Source of the DNA: Streptomyces sp. HNM0575
GTDB lineage: Bacteria; Actinomycetota; Actinomycetes; Streptomycetales; Streptomycetaceae
Assembly: GCF_012726265.1 (NCBI RefSeq)
Contig: NZ_JAASAG010000007.1
Location: 1 to 64,000 of the forward strand
Reading direction: 5' to 3'
Length of the DNA stretch: 64,000 nucleotides
Shown here: positions 40,019 through 48,202 of the stretch, in pieces
Numbering within the stretch: the stretch's first letter is position 1
Layout: every line of letters begins with the position of its first letter
Translations under genes and position numbers: made by a program
Notes under the pieces: generated by a model
What the model was told of the DNA's origin: nothing
What the model saw: only the letters and a program-made list of their open reading frames with translations
Database searches by the model: none

Positions 40019-40870
40019 GTGACGCCCAGCAGCGACGGCCCAGGGGAGCGCGCACCCGGACCCGCGGTGCGCCCGCAGTCGCTCATGTTCAGCTTCTTCG
40101 GCATCCACGTGCTGGGCCGCGGCACGGGCGTCTACTCCGGCAGCATCATCGACGTCCTCGCCCGCGCCGGCGTCGGCGAGGAGACCGTGCGCTCGACCCT
40201 CGCCCGCATGGCCAAGCGGAAGCTGCTCGTACGCCGGCGGCAGGGCCGCAAGGTGTACTTCGGGCTCACTCGGCACGCCGAGGACGTGCTCCAGGACGGG
40301 CACCGCCGTATCTGGGAGACCGGCGCCGTCAACCGCGACCGCGACGGCACCTGGACCCTCGTCGGCTTCTCCCTGCCCGACAGCCGCCGCCGCGAACGCC
40401 ACGACCTCCGCTCCCGCCTGGTCTGGGAAGGCTTCGGCCGGTTGCAGAGCGGGCTGTGGATCGCGCCGGGCGAGAAGGACGCGGCGGCCGTCGTCGCGCC
40501 GCTCGGCCTGGACGAGCACGTCACCGTGCTGAAGGCGCAGGCGCTCAAGCCCACCGAAGCCGCCGACCTCGTGCGCAAGGCCTTCGACACCGCGTCGATC
40601 GCCGAGGGCTACCGCGCCTTCCTCCACCGCTGGGACACCGCGCCCGGCGCCCCGCTTCCGTCCGCGCCCGACGACCTGACGCGGCAGCTGACGCTCCACA
40701 CCGACTGGCTCCGCCTCGTACGGCAGGACCCGCACCTGCCGGCCGAACACCTGCCGAGAGACTGGCCCGCGATCCGCGCGGAGACCTGCTTCCGCACCCT
40801 GGCCCGCGGTTACGAACCGGCCGCGGCCCGCCTCGCGGACGAGGCGCTGGACGTCCTGCCGCTGACCTGA
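40019..40870 (+). CDS. PaaX family transcriptional regulator
   Basis: A 283-residue PaaX-like protein: N-terminal winged helix (PQSLMFSFFGIHVLGRG, EETVRSTLARMAKRKLLVRRRQGRKVYFGLT), a PaaX dimer domain (WTLVGFSLPDSRRRERHDLRSRLVWEGFGRLQSG) and the C-terminal PaaX_C helical part. PaaX represses phenylacetate degradation by sensing an aryl-CoA; this homologue sits divergent to an operon that includes an acyl-CoA synthetase, so an acyl-CoA effector is likely. GTG at 40019 is chosen as a leaderless start behind TACGCT; ATG at 39980 in the same frame is possible but lies on the candidate operator. Confidence 0.88.
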   Translation: MTPSSDGPGERAPGPAVRPQSLMFSFFGIHVLGRGTGVYSGSIIDVLARAGVGEETVRSTLARMAKRKLLVRRRQGRKVYFGLTRHAEDVLQDGHRRIWETGAVNRDRDGTWTLVGFSLPDSRRRERHDLRSRLVWEGFGRLQSGLWIAPGEKDAAAVVAPLGLDEHVTVLKAQALKPTEAADLVRKAFDTASIAEGYRAFLHRWDTAPGAPLPSAPDDLTRQLTLHTDWLRLVRQDPHLPAEHLPRDWPAIRAETCFRTLARGYEPAAARLADEALDVLPLT

Positions 40871-40942
40871 GCGGCCACAGGTGCCCGACCTGACCTGGCT
40901 GATTCCCTGGTCCCCTGGTCCCGCCGGACTGAGGCCGAGGTA

Positions 40943-42064
40943 TCAGGAGCGATCGAAAAGAGTGACCACGCTCTGCGGTGCTTCCCGGCCGAAGAAGATC
41001 CCGAGGTTCCGCGCCGAGCGGGCGGCGGCGTCGCCACCGCGCGGGAACAGCCGCTCCTCGTAGGCGCTGAGCGCGACCTCGATATCGGGTCGCTCGACCA
41101 GCTCGCCCGCCAGGTCCGCGCCGTCGTACATGGCGAGGTTCGCACCCTCGCCGGCGAAGGGCGACATCAGATGCGCGGCGTCGCCGACGAGCGTCACACC
41201 GGGTGTCCTGTCCCAACTGAGCCCGGCGGGAAGGGCGTAGACGGGCCGAAGCCACGGCTCCGCGTCGCTCTGTGTCACGAAGGCGGTGAGCAGCGGCGAC
41301 CAGCCGTCGAACTCCTCGGCAAGTCGACGCAGGCCCGCGGACGGATCGCCGAAGTCGATCGAACTCACCCACTCCTCGGGCTTGTTCAGCGCCACGTATC
41401 CGCGCACGTGCCCGTCGGCGTAGCGATGGGCGATGATCCCTTTGCCCGGCGCGACCGCCATCAGCGTGCCGCTGCCGATCGCGGTCACGCTCGCCCGATG
41501 GTCCTGGGCGCCCGAGCCGAGGGCGATCTCGATGAAGCAGGTCCCGCTGTAGACAGGCTCGGCGGGGGTGAGCAGCGGACGCACCTTCGACCAGGCACCG
41601 TCCGCGCCGATGACGATGTCGGCGTGCGCGGCGGAACCTTCCGCGAACGTGAGGTCGTAGCCGCCCTCCACGCGGTGCCGGACCGAGGCGAGCCTGTGAC
41701 CCCACCTGATCGTCCCGGGCGCCAGCGAGTCGATGAGCAGGCGCCGCAGTTCGCCACGATCCACCTCCGGACGGGCCGAACCGGGGTCCGCGGGCATGTC
41801 GAACAGGATCGTGCCGTGGCGGTCGACCACGCGCTTGGCGTCCTCGCCAGGCCGGACCAGAGTGAGGAACTCGTCGTACAGACCGGCTGCGCGCAGCGCG
41901 ACCTGCCCGGTTTCCACGTGAATGTCGAGCAGGCCGCCTTGCGCACGGGTCGTCGCCGAAGCCTCGGCCTCGTAGATCGTCGCGGCGACGCCGTGGGCCT
42001 GAAGCACCCGCGCGAGCGTCAGCCCGCCCAGTCCCGCTCCGACGACGGCGATGGTCTTCCGCAT
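40943..42064 (-). CDS. FAD-dependent monooxygenase, TetX-like
   Basis: A 373-residue class A flavin monooxygenase: IAVVGAGLGGLTLARVLQAHG (FAD), GGLLDIHVETGQVALRAAGL, DRGELRRLLIDSLAPGTIRWG, the DG motif region ADIVIGADGAWSKVR, and VTLVGDAAHLMSPFAGEGAN. The co-occurrence of GGxLDxH, the GQxAL segment and the SKVR block is that of TetX-type enzymes that hydroxylate tetracycline-like or other aromatic scaffolds. Actinobacterial members are mostly uncharacterised. ATG at 42064 has GAGGAG seven bases upstream. No regulator is directly coupled; a GntR gene lies 325 bases upstream on the same strand. Confidence 0.88.
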   Translation of the reverse strand: MRKTIAVVGAGLGGLTLARVLQAHGVAATIYEAEASATTRAQGGLLDIHVETGQVALRAAGLYDEFLTLVRPGEDAKRVVDRHGTILFDMPADPGSARPEVDRGELRRLLIDSLAPGTIRWGHRLASVRHRVEGGYDLTFAEGSAAHADIVIGADGAWSKVRPLLTPAEPVYSGTCFIEIALGSGAQDHRASVTAIGSGTLMAVAPGKGIIAHRYADGHVRGYVALNKPEEWVSSIDFGDPSAGLRRLAEEFDGWSPLLTAFVTQSDAEPWLRPVYALPAGLSWDRTPGVTLVGDAAHLMSPFAGEGANLAMYDGADLAGELVERPDIEVALSAYEERLFPRGGDAAARSARNLGIFFGREAPQSVVTLFDRS

Positions 42065-42389
42065 GCTGCGCTCCTCTGTCGCGCCGGCACGCGCCGGCGA
42101 TGGTCAGCGCCGAAAGCGGACGGGATGCCCGGTCTCGGCAAGGAGACGCTCACCGACCAGAACCATCTGCATCGATGTACGAGCGATGTCCGGCGGGCGG
42201 ACCCGCGGACATCGTTTTTCGCGACCTCGTGACTATAGCGAGGCATCCGCCTCGACATCCGCCTCGGCCTCGGCCTCGACCTCGGTCTCGACCGGCTCGG
42301 CGGTGCTGTCGGAAAGATGCGCTGAGCGCTGGGTGCTGAACGCCCGAGCAGCTCAGGCGCCGCAGCCGGCGGGGGCCGGGAGCCGGGGG
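42065..42389. other. 325-base spacer with hexamer repeats
   Basis: Between the TetX-like start and the GntR stop. It holds an inverted repeat CCTCG-N9-CGAGG at 42224-42242 that encloses TATAGT on the minus strand, and next to it about ten copies of the hexamer CCTCGN at 42243-42302. The TATAGT box plus inverted repeat could be an operator-promoter for the monooxygenase. Confidence 0.45.
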
Positions 42390-43079
42390 CTAGGCCGCGC
42401 CGGAGCCCGCCGGGCGGTCCGCGGCGCCGTCCGCCCGCGGTGCCGGCGCGCAGCCCAGCACATGCGCCTTGACCAGCTCCGCGATGCGCGGGTCGCGCCG
42501 GCCGAAGGCCTCCATGACCGCCTCGTGCTCCTCCGCGTACGACTGCTGCACGGTCCCCAGCCAGCGGATCGACAGCGCCGTCCACACCTCGATGCCCAGT
42601 GACTCCCAGGTGTGCAGCAGCACGCTGTTGCCCGAGGCCCGCACCAGCTCCCGGTGGAAGGCGACCGTGTGCCGCACCTGCGCCTCGCCGTCTCCGGTGC
42701 GGTCCGCCTCGTACAGCGCCGCCACATGCGGACGCAGCGCGGACGCGTCGCCCGCGAGGCGCGGAGCGGACAGCTCGGCGGCGATCTGCTCCAGCCCGGC
42801 ACGCACCGGATAGATCTCCTCCAGATCGGCCGCCGACAACTCCCGCACCCTTACGCCCTTGTTGGTGGCCGACTCGATCAGGCGCAGCGTCTCCAGCTCC
42901 CGCAGCGCCTCCCTCACGGGCGTCTGGCTGACCTCCAGCTCCACGGCGATCCGCCGCTCCACGATCCGCTCGCCGGGCTTCCACCGGCCGTTGACGATGC
43001 CGTCCACGATGTGCTCGCGGATCTGCTCACGCAGCGAGTGGGCGGCGAGCGGCCGGGACGGGGACGGGGTCGAGGTCAC
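42390..43079 (-). CDS. GntR family regulator with FCD ligand domain
   Basis: A 229-residue regulator: HTH at residues 14-75 (SLREQIREHIVDGIVNGRWKPGERIVERRIAVELEVSQTPVREALRELE) and an FCD all-helical ligand domain with the metal-type His residues in HTVAFHRELVRASGN and EEHEAVMEAF. FadR/PdhR/LldR relatives respond to organic acids. It is separated from aceE only by what I read as an accessory block, and GntR neighbours of pyruvate dehydrogenase genes are common in actinobacteria, so control of aceE is possible but unproven. GTG start at 43079 has AAGGAAGG about eight bases upstream. Confidence 0.92.
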   Translation of the reverse strand: MTSTPSPSRPLAAHSLREQIREHIVDGIVNGRWKPGERIVERRIAVELEVSQTPVREALRELETLRLIESATNKGVRVRELSAADLEEIYPVRAGLEQIAAELSAPRLAGDASALRPHVAALYEADRTGDGEAQVRHTVAFHRELVRASGNSVLLHTWESLGIEVWTALSIRWLGTVQQSYAEEHEAVMEAFGRRDPRIAELVKAHVLGCAPAPRADGAADRPAGSGAA

Positions 43080-43186
43080 GGGCGCGGCTTCCTTCCTTGG
43101 CACGTTCGCGGGGCCGGTGCCTCGAACGATACGGCCCCGCAGGTTACGGACGCCTCCGCGGGGAGCCACGATCCGTGAGGGGTTCC

Positions 43187-43720
43187 TCACGGAGCCCAGC
43201 CGACGGCGGCCACGACGTCATGCGCGACATCGACGACGGAGCGCCCGTCGGTCACGACCCGCACGGTGCCCGCGGGTGCGCGCTCGTCCAGGAGCGGCCC
43301 CTTGCGGAGGCTGCTCCGCAGCCCGTCCGCCAGCTCCGATCCGCGTTCGCGCTCCATCAGCCGGGCGCGGGCCGTGCCCGCGGACGCCGTAAGTAACACG
43401 CGGACGATGCGTACGCCGGCGCCCATCGCGCGCTGGAAGACGGGTCCGGTCTCCGGCATGACGCTGAGGGTGTTGGTGTAGATCAGGCGAGTGCAGCCGA
43501 GCTCCGCGTAGTTGGCCCACACGGCTGTGAGGTTGCGCTCGACGATCCCCGTACGGTGCGGGTCCCCGGCCGGGGCGGGATGCACGTGCCCCATCAGGTC
43601 CCCTTCGATGAGGGCGTGCCGGACCCCGGCGGCACGGAGCCGCGCCGAAACCTCCAGCGCCACGGTCGACTTGCCGACGCCGGAACGGCCTCCGATGAGC
43701 AGTGCCTCAGCGTTCTCCAC
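43187..43720 (-). CDS. P-loop kinase-like protein with a TTA codon
   Basis: A 177-residue P-loop NTPase: Walker A GGRSGVGKSTVALEV, an acidic second strand ALIEGDLMGH, and a LID-like ARLMERERGSELADGL. It resembles small nucleoside/shikimate-type or gluconate-type kinases of Streptomyces; substrate unknown. GTG at 43720 is the start, SD weak. The codon at 43394-43396 is TTA (Leu in RVLLTAS), read only by the bldA tRNA in Streptomyces, so full translation may wait for late growth. The gene lies between GntR and DUF6461 on the same strand. Confidence 0.8.
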   Translation of the reverse strand: MENAEALLIGGRSGVGKSTVALEVSARLRAAGVRHALIEGDLMGHVHPAPAGDPHRTGIVERNLTAVWANYAELGCTRLIYTNTLSVMPETGPVFQRAMGAGVRIVRVLLTASAGTARARLMERERGSELADGLRSSLRKGPLLDERAPAGTVRVVTDGRSVVDVAHDVVAAVGWAP

Positions 43721-43829
43721 GACAGCAGCATGCCTCTGGACGCGGAAGCGCCGCGAGGCCGCCGTCACCTTCGAAGAGCAGCCGGGCCCCGTGCGGGCGC
43801 GTTCCGCAGCACGGGCCTGCGCCCGGGTC

Positions 43830-44456
43830 CTAGACCAGTGGCTGGCGGACCGCTCCCGTGAGCAGTGGCCGTTCGAGCACGTCACGGGTGAACACCACCC
43901 CGGTTATCGCCGCGGCCAGTGCGAACGACGTCGCGACGGGGTCGTCGAGGCACATCTCCTCGCTGCCGGGGTCGAGGCCGGTCTCGCGCATCACGGCGTT
44001 CAGCCCGTCAGGCGCGCTGCCCTGCCGGTAGCCGGGAACGTGCGAGTCGAAGCATGTGACGACGCTGCCGCCCACCGCGTACACGAAGCAGTGCTCCGCG
44101 TAGTCGTGGCGCGTGACGGCGACCATCTCGCAGTCCGCGGAGAGCCGTTCGGCGACGTCCGGGAGCGTGGCCTCCCAGCCGCACAGCTCCACGGCCGCGG
44201 TCCACTCGCCTGTCCGCATCGCACCGACGAACCCGCCGCCGTCGCCCGCCCGTTCGCAGAGCGTCCCGAGGGTCGGCGGGCGGCCGTGAGGCCCGTGGCC
44301 GCCGTCGGGTTCGCCGGAGGGGGCGGCGCCGAAGCGGCGCAGCACCTCGGCGGGGCCGAGGCCGTGGAAGAAGGAGACGCTGAAGATCCCGCCCAGCGGG
44401 CAGCGCCCTTCAGCGGCGTCCAGCCAGCGGAGGTCTTCCAGGGGATCGCTCACCAT
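43830..44456 (-). CDS. DUF6461 family protein
   Basis: A 208-residue protein of the Streptomyces-typical DUF6461 family: EDLRWLDAAEG, FSVSFFHGLGPAEVLRRFG, EWTAAVELCGWEA, VVAVTRHDYAEHCFVYAVGG-like stretch, VVTCFDSHVPGYRQGS and the C-terminal FALAAAITGVVFTRDVLE. Members are often paired with other orphan genes and no function is known. ATG at 44456 has GGAGGG and GAAGG in the 20 bases upstream. It heads a possible three-gene set with the P-loop kinase and GntR genes. Confidence 0.85.
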   Translation of the reverse strand: MVSDPLEDLRWLDAAEGRCPLGGIFSVSFFHGLGPAEVLRRFGAAPSGEPDGGHGPHGRPPTLGTLCERAGDGGGFVGAMRTGEWTAAVELCGWEATLPDVAERLSADCEMVAVTRHDYAEHCFVYAVGGSVVTCFDSHVPGYRQGSAPDGLNAVMRETGLDPGSEEMCLDDPVATSFALAAAITGVVFTRDVLERPLLTGAVRQPLV

Positions 44457-45084
44457 GCCTTCTCAGCCCTCCTCGTACTTCTCGTCTCCCGACGCGAGTC
44501 GCTCGTACCGACACGACGCGACGCGACGGGCGCATCTCCTGCCGATGCGATGCGACGCGTCTCGACGCGTCTCGACCCGTCTCGTCTCATCTCGACTCGT
44601 CCCATGCACTCGCATGCTTGCAGGAGGCACTGACAAGATCGCGGCCATGACCGCGCGAGCCGGGCGGCCCGGCCCGAACTCGCCGCTGTGACCTGCATGT
44701 TGAGCGTCTGCCTTCAACACCGTGGCAGCGGCCGGTTTTCTGGGTCACAGTCCTTGGCGTGCCGGGCGCACCTCCGTCCGGGCACCGGGGGACAGCAAGG
44801 AGGGTGCGGACGCGTTCCGCGCCTGCCTCTGCGCGGACGGCCGCAGACCGGGAACGGCAGCTAACACCGGTGCGGCCGCCGAACAGTGCCCCCGCCTGCC
44901 CGCAACCGCAGGCGGGGGCCTTGCTGAACGTACGGACGGGAGTTCGCGCCAGGGACGTACGCGGCTCCCGCGCCTGTGCCCGTGGCTCCCGCAACCGCGC
45001 ACCTCGCGCCCGCGGCCCTCGCGCCTGCGGCCCTCGCGCCCGCGGCTCCCGTGCCCCGCGGCCCTCGCCCCCAAGGGCCCCCGC
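44457..45084. other. 628-base spacer with repeats and an unexplained hairpin
   Basis: From left to right: 44490-44605 a run of GACGCG/TCTCG pentamer repeats; 44640-44880 a stretch with no recognised gene; the 12-bp hairpin at 44888-44919; and 44960-45075 a set of 15-base GCGCCTGCGGCCCTC repeats reaching the ArsR-type stop. Frames here are low-complexity. The hairpin has no obvious gene to serve except a transcript from within the spacer or read-through from the ArsR gene. Confidence 0.5.
44888..44919. terminator. 12-bp perfect hairpin, likely terminator
   Basis: GCCCCCGCCTGC at 44888-44899 pairs perfectly with 44908-44919 around an 8-base loop. It is 165 bases beyond the minus-strand ArsR-type stop and about 250 bases from the start of the unannotated stretch on the plus strand. 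Confidence 0.7.
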
Positions 45085-46137
45085 TCACCCGCGCTCCGCG
45101 TCCTCCGCCCGCTGCTGCCGCAGCAACGCCCCGCCCGCCGGGCTGAGTTGGTGGAAGACGCTGTTGGCGTGCCGGTGGCTGACGATGAGGCCCGCGTCGC
45201 GGAGCACGGCGGTGTGCTGGCTCGCCGCGGAGGGCGAGATGCCGACGCGGCGGGCGAGTTCGCTGGTGTTGGGGATGTTCGCCGCCGCCCGCAGCACCGC
45301 CGCGCGCGTCGCGCCCAGCAGCCGGTCGAGCGCGTCCGCCGAGGGGGACGCCTCCTCTGCGCCGCCCGCGCCCGCGGACATTCCCGCGCCCGCGGACATC
45401 CAGTGCGGGTCGTGGTCCAGCGGATAGAGCACCGTGGGCGGCAGTTCGGGATCCGCCAGCGGCACAGGGCGGTTCCACAGGAACTGCGACGGCACCAGCA
45501 GAAGGCCACGCCCGCGCAGGTGCAGATCCCGGTCCACGGGGTGCGAGGGAATCTCCAGTACGGGCGGTCTCCAGCGCATCGCGGGACGGAAGCTCGCCAA
45601 CAGGCCCTGCGCACCGCCCACTCCGCCCGTGTGCAGCGCCCGTGTGCGCACCGCGCGGTCGGCCGCGGCCCGCCGCCGTATCGCCGGCCAGTACGGCGTC
45701 AGCGCCCGCTCGTGATAGCCGGAGATCATCTCCCCGAGCCGTCTGCGCGCGTGCGGAGAACGGTCGGTGAGGTCCTGCGCCCACCCCGGGGCGCCCACCC
45801 GCTCGTGCAGGATGCCCAGTTCGTGGGAGATGCGCTCGCGCGGTGTGGCGACGACGGCCTCGATGCCCTCCTCCAGGCCCAGCAGACCCTCGGGCGGCGT
45901 GAGGAAGTCGGGGAAGTAGCTGGCGTCGGGCACGAGCGGCAGCAGTTGCCGCACCTCGTCCGTGCGGGCGTGGCGGCGCAGTTCGCCCCGTACGCGCCGC
46001 CGCCACTCGGCGAAGGGGAGCCGCCCGTACCGTGCGCGCAGCATGTGCAGGCTGAAGACCGTCTCCCACAGCGGATCGGGGTTCTCCGCTACCTGTGTAC
46101 GCGCGAGATCCGTGCCGGTGAAGTGGATGCGCAGCAT
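45085..46137 (-). CDS. ArsR/winged-helix regulator with N-terminal DUF5937 region
   Basis: A 350-residue protein typical of Streptomyces: a long N-terminal region (LRIHFTGTDLARTQVAENPDPLWE, SLHMLRARYG, GYHERALTPYWPAI) of DUF5937 type and a C-terminal winged helix (ATRAAVLRAAANIPNTSELARRVGISPSAASQHTAVLRDAGLIVSHRHANSVFHQLS split across residues 270-335). It likely represses a neighbouring or own gene; ligand unknown. ATG at 46137 has GGAGAG six bases upstream. It is divergent from nothing close; sucB lies 160 bases upstream on the same strand. Confidence 0.9.
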   Translation of the reverse strand: MLRIHFTGTDLARTQVAENPDPLWETVFSLHMLRARYGRLPFAEWRRRVRGELRRHARTDEVRQLLPLVPDASYFPDFLTPPEGLLGLEEGIEAVVATPRERISHELGILHERVGAPGWAQDLTDRSPHARRRLGEMISGYHERALTPYWPAIRRRAAADRAVRTRALHTGGVGGAQGLLASFRPAMRWRPPVLEIPSHPVDRDLHLRGRGLLLVPSQFLWNRPVPLADPELPPTVLYPLDHDPHWMSAGAGMSAGAGGAEEASPSADALDRLLGATRAAVLRAAANIPNTSELARRVGISPSAASQHTAVLRDAGLIVSHRHANSVFHQLSPAGGALLRQQRAEDAERG

Positions 46138-46297
46138 GCGGTGCTCTCCGGGGGCTGTGCCGGGGCTCCGATCGTACGCGCGGCCCGGCGGCCCGCGTCG
46201 CACGGTCCCCGCATACGGCGGCGGCCCCGCGCGGAGCAGCCGTGGCTGTCCGTGCGGGGCCGCTGTGAGACCTTCGCCGAGGCCTTCGCCGGGCGGG

Positions 46298-48088
46298 TCA
46301 GAGACCCAGTTCGCCCTCGAACTCCCCTGCTTCCAGGCGGGCCTTGACGTCGCTGAGGTAGCGGGCGGCGTCCGCGCCGTCGACCAGCTGGTGGTCGTAG
46401 GAGAGCGTCAGATACACCATGTCGCGGATGGCGATGGTCTGGCCCAGCTCCGGGTGCTCGATGACCATCGGACGGCGCACGGTGGCGCCGATGCCCAGCT
46501 CCGCGACCTGCGGGTAGTTCACGATCACCGTGTCGAACAGCGCACCGCGCGAACCGGTGTTGCTGATCGTGAACGTGCCGCCGGACATGTCGTCCGGGCC
46601 CAGACCGCCCTCGCGCACCTTCTTCGCCAGCTCGGCCGTCTTACGGGCGAGCCCCGCGAGGTTGAGGTTCCCGGCCTCCTTGATGACCGGGACCATCAGG
46701 CCCTTCTCGGAGTCCACCGCGATGCCGATGTTCTCGACGTCGTGGTAGGTGATCGTGCCGTCGTCGTTGAGCCGCGCGTTGACGGACGGGTGCGCCTTGA
46801 GCGCCTCCGCCGCGGCCTGCACGAAGAACGGCATGGGGGAGAGCTTGACGCCCTCGCGCGCCGCGAAGGAGTCCTTCGCGCGGGCCCGCAGCCGCATCAC
46901 GCGCGTGACGTCGACCTCGACCACCGTCGACAACTGCGCCTGGTTGTGCAGCGCCTTCATCATGTTCTCGGCGATGACCTTGCGGATGCGCGGCATCTTG
47001 ACGGTCTGGCCGCGCAGCGGAGAGGGCTCCAGCTTCGGCGACTTGGGGCCCGTCGCGGCGGGGGCGCCGGCCGCGGCGGCAGGGGCGGCCTGTGCGGCGG
47101 ACCTGGCAGCCTCGGCCGCGGCGGTGACGTCCTGCTTGCGGATACGGCCGCCGACGCCGGTGCCCTTCACGGTGCTCAGGTCCACGCCCTGCTCGGTGGC
47201 GAGCTTGCGTACGAGCGGGGTGACGTATGCGCCGTCGGACTCGCTCACCGCGGCAGCCGCCGGGGCAGCCGGAGCCGCGGGGGCGGACGGTGCGGGAGCC
47301 GCCGGTGCGGGGGCCGGTGCCGCCTGCGGAGCCGGGGCGGGCTCGGCGGGCTTGGCCGCCGGCGCCGGCTGTGGGGCGGGCTGCGGCGTGGGCTGAGGCT
47401 GCGGCGCGGGAGCCTGCTGGGGCTCGGGCTGTGCGGGCGCCGGCGTGGGAGCAGCCGCGGGGGCGGCACCTGCCGCACCGATCACGGCCAGCTTCGAACC
47501 GACCTCGGCCGTCTCGTCCTCGTTGACCACGATCTCCAGCAGGGTGCCCGCGGCGGGGGCCGGAATCTCGGTGTCGACCTTGTCCGTGGAGACCTCGAGG
47601 AGCGGCTCGTCCGCCTGGACCTCCTCGCCGACCTGCTTCAGCCAGCGCGTCACGGTGCCCTCGGTGACGGACTCGCCCAGCGCGGGAAGGACGACGTCCG
47701 TGCCCTCCGCCGAGCCGCCGCCACCGCCGCCCGCGGGAGCCGCGGCCGCCGCGGGCTCCGGCTGCGGTTGTGGCTGCGCCTGCGCGGGCTCGGGCTCCGC
47801 TGCCGGCTGGGGCTGTGCGGCCGGTGCCTCGGCGGCCGCGGCCGGTGCGCCCCCGTCGTCGATGACGGCCAGCTCGGCGCCGACCTCGACGGTCTCGTCC
47901 TCGGCGACCTTGATGGAGGAGAGCGTGCCGGCGGCGGGGGCCGGGATCTCGGTGTCGACCTTGTCTGTGGAGACCTCGAGCAGCGGCTCGTCGGCCTCCA
48001 CTTGCTCACCCTCGGCTTTCAGCCAGCGGGTGACGGTGCCCTCGGTGACGCTCTCGCCGAGCGCCGGCAGGGTTACGGAAACCGCCAT
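46298..48088 (-). CDS. sucB: 2-oxoglutarate dehydrogenase E2, dihydrolipoamide succinyltransferase
   Basis: The 596-residue E2 subunit transfers acyl groups from the lipoyl arm to CoA. Two lipoyl domains carry DKVDTEIPAPAAGTL with lipoylated Lys43 and Lys170; each is followed by an Ala/Pro-rich swinging linker. The E3/E1-binding domain is YVTPLVRKLATEQGVDLS...GVGGRIRKQDV near residues 285-325, and the catalytic domain ends TLSYDHQLVDGADAARYL (active-site His). ATG at 48088 has AGGAGC about eleven bases upstream. It is 114 bases downstream of lpd on the same strand and probably in one transcript. Actinobacterial annotation alternates between SucB and PDH E2 (AceF) for this protein; with aceE homodimeric it may serve both complexes. 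Confidence 0.93.
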   Translation of the reverse strand: MAVSVTLPALGESVTEGTVTRWLKAEGEQVEADEPLLEVSTDKVDTEIPAPAAGTLSSIKVAEDETVEVGAELAVIDDGGAPAAAAEAPAAQPQPAAEPEPAQAQPQPQPEPAAAAAPAGGGGGGSAEGTDVVLPALGESVTEGTVTRWLKQVGEEVQADEPLLEVSTDKVDTEIPAPAAGTLLEIVVNEDETAEVGSKLAVIGAAGAAPAAAPTPAPAQPEPQQAPAPQPQPTPQPAPQPAPAAKPAEPAPAPQAAPAPAPAAPAPSAPAAPAAPAAAAVSESDGAYVTPLVRKLATEQGVDLSTVKGTGVGGRIRKQDVTAAAEAARSAAQAAPAAAAGAPAATGPKSPKLEPSPLRGQTVKMPRIRKVIAENMMKALHNQAQLSTVVEVDVTRVMRLRARAKDSFAAREGVKLSPMPFFVQAAAEALKAHPSVNARLNDDGTITYHDVENIGIAVDSEKGLMVPVIKEAGNLNLAGLARKTAELAKKVREGGLGPDDMSGGTFTISNTGSRGALFDTVIVNYPQVAELGIGATVRRPMVIEHPELGQTIAIRDMVYLTLSYDHQLVDGADAARYLSDVKARLEAGEFEGELGL

Positions 48089-48202
48089 GGTTTCGGTTGC
48101 TCCTAACGGAATGGTGCGGATGCGGGTAGCGCCCGGACTCTTCCCCTGGGGCGCCGCGGGTGGTGACCCCGGCTGCGGCGCCGTCGCGGGGAGGCCCCAA
48201 GG

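Noticed and set aside
42224..42242. Full sigma-70 promoter for the TetX-like gene at TATAGT
   Set aside because: The -10 match is good but no acceptable -35 lies 16-19 bases upstream, so it is only noted in the spacer entry.
44722..46347. 541-codon plus-strand frame starting VAAAGFLGHSPW
   Set aside because: The start region looks slightly protein-like but the frame has no SD and becomes antisense to the ArsR-type gene; kept only as an unexplained spacer.
45962..48106. 714-codon plus-strand open frame over sucB
   Set aside because: Antisense of sucB; its Arg/Gly repeats mirror the Ala/Pro linkers of the real protein.
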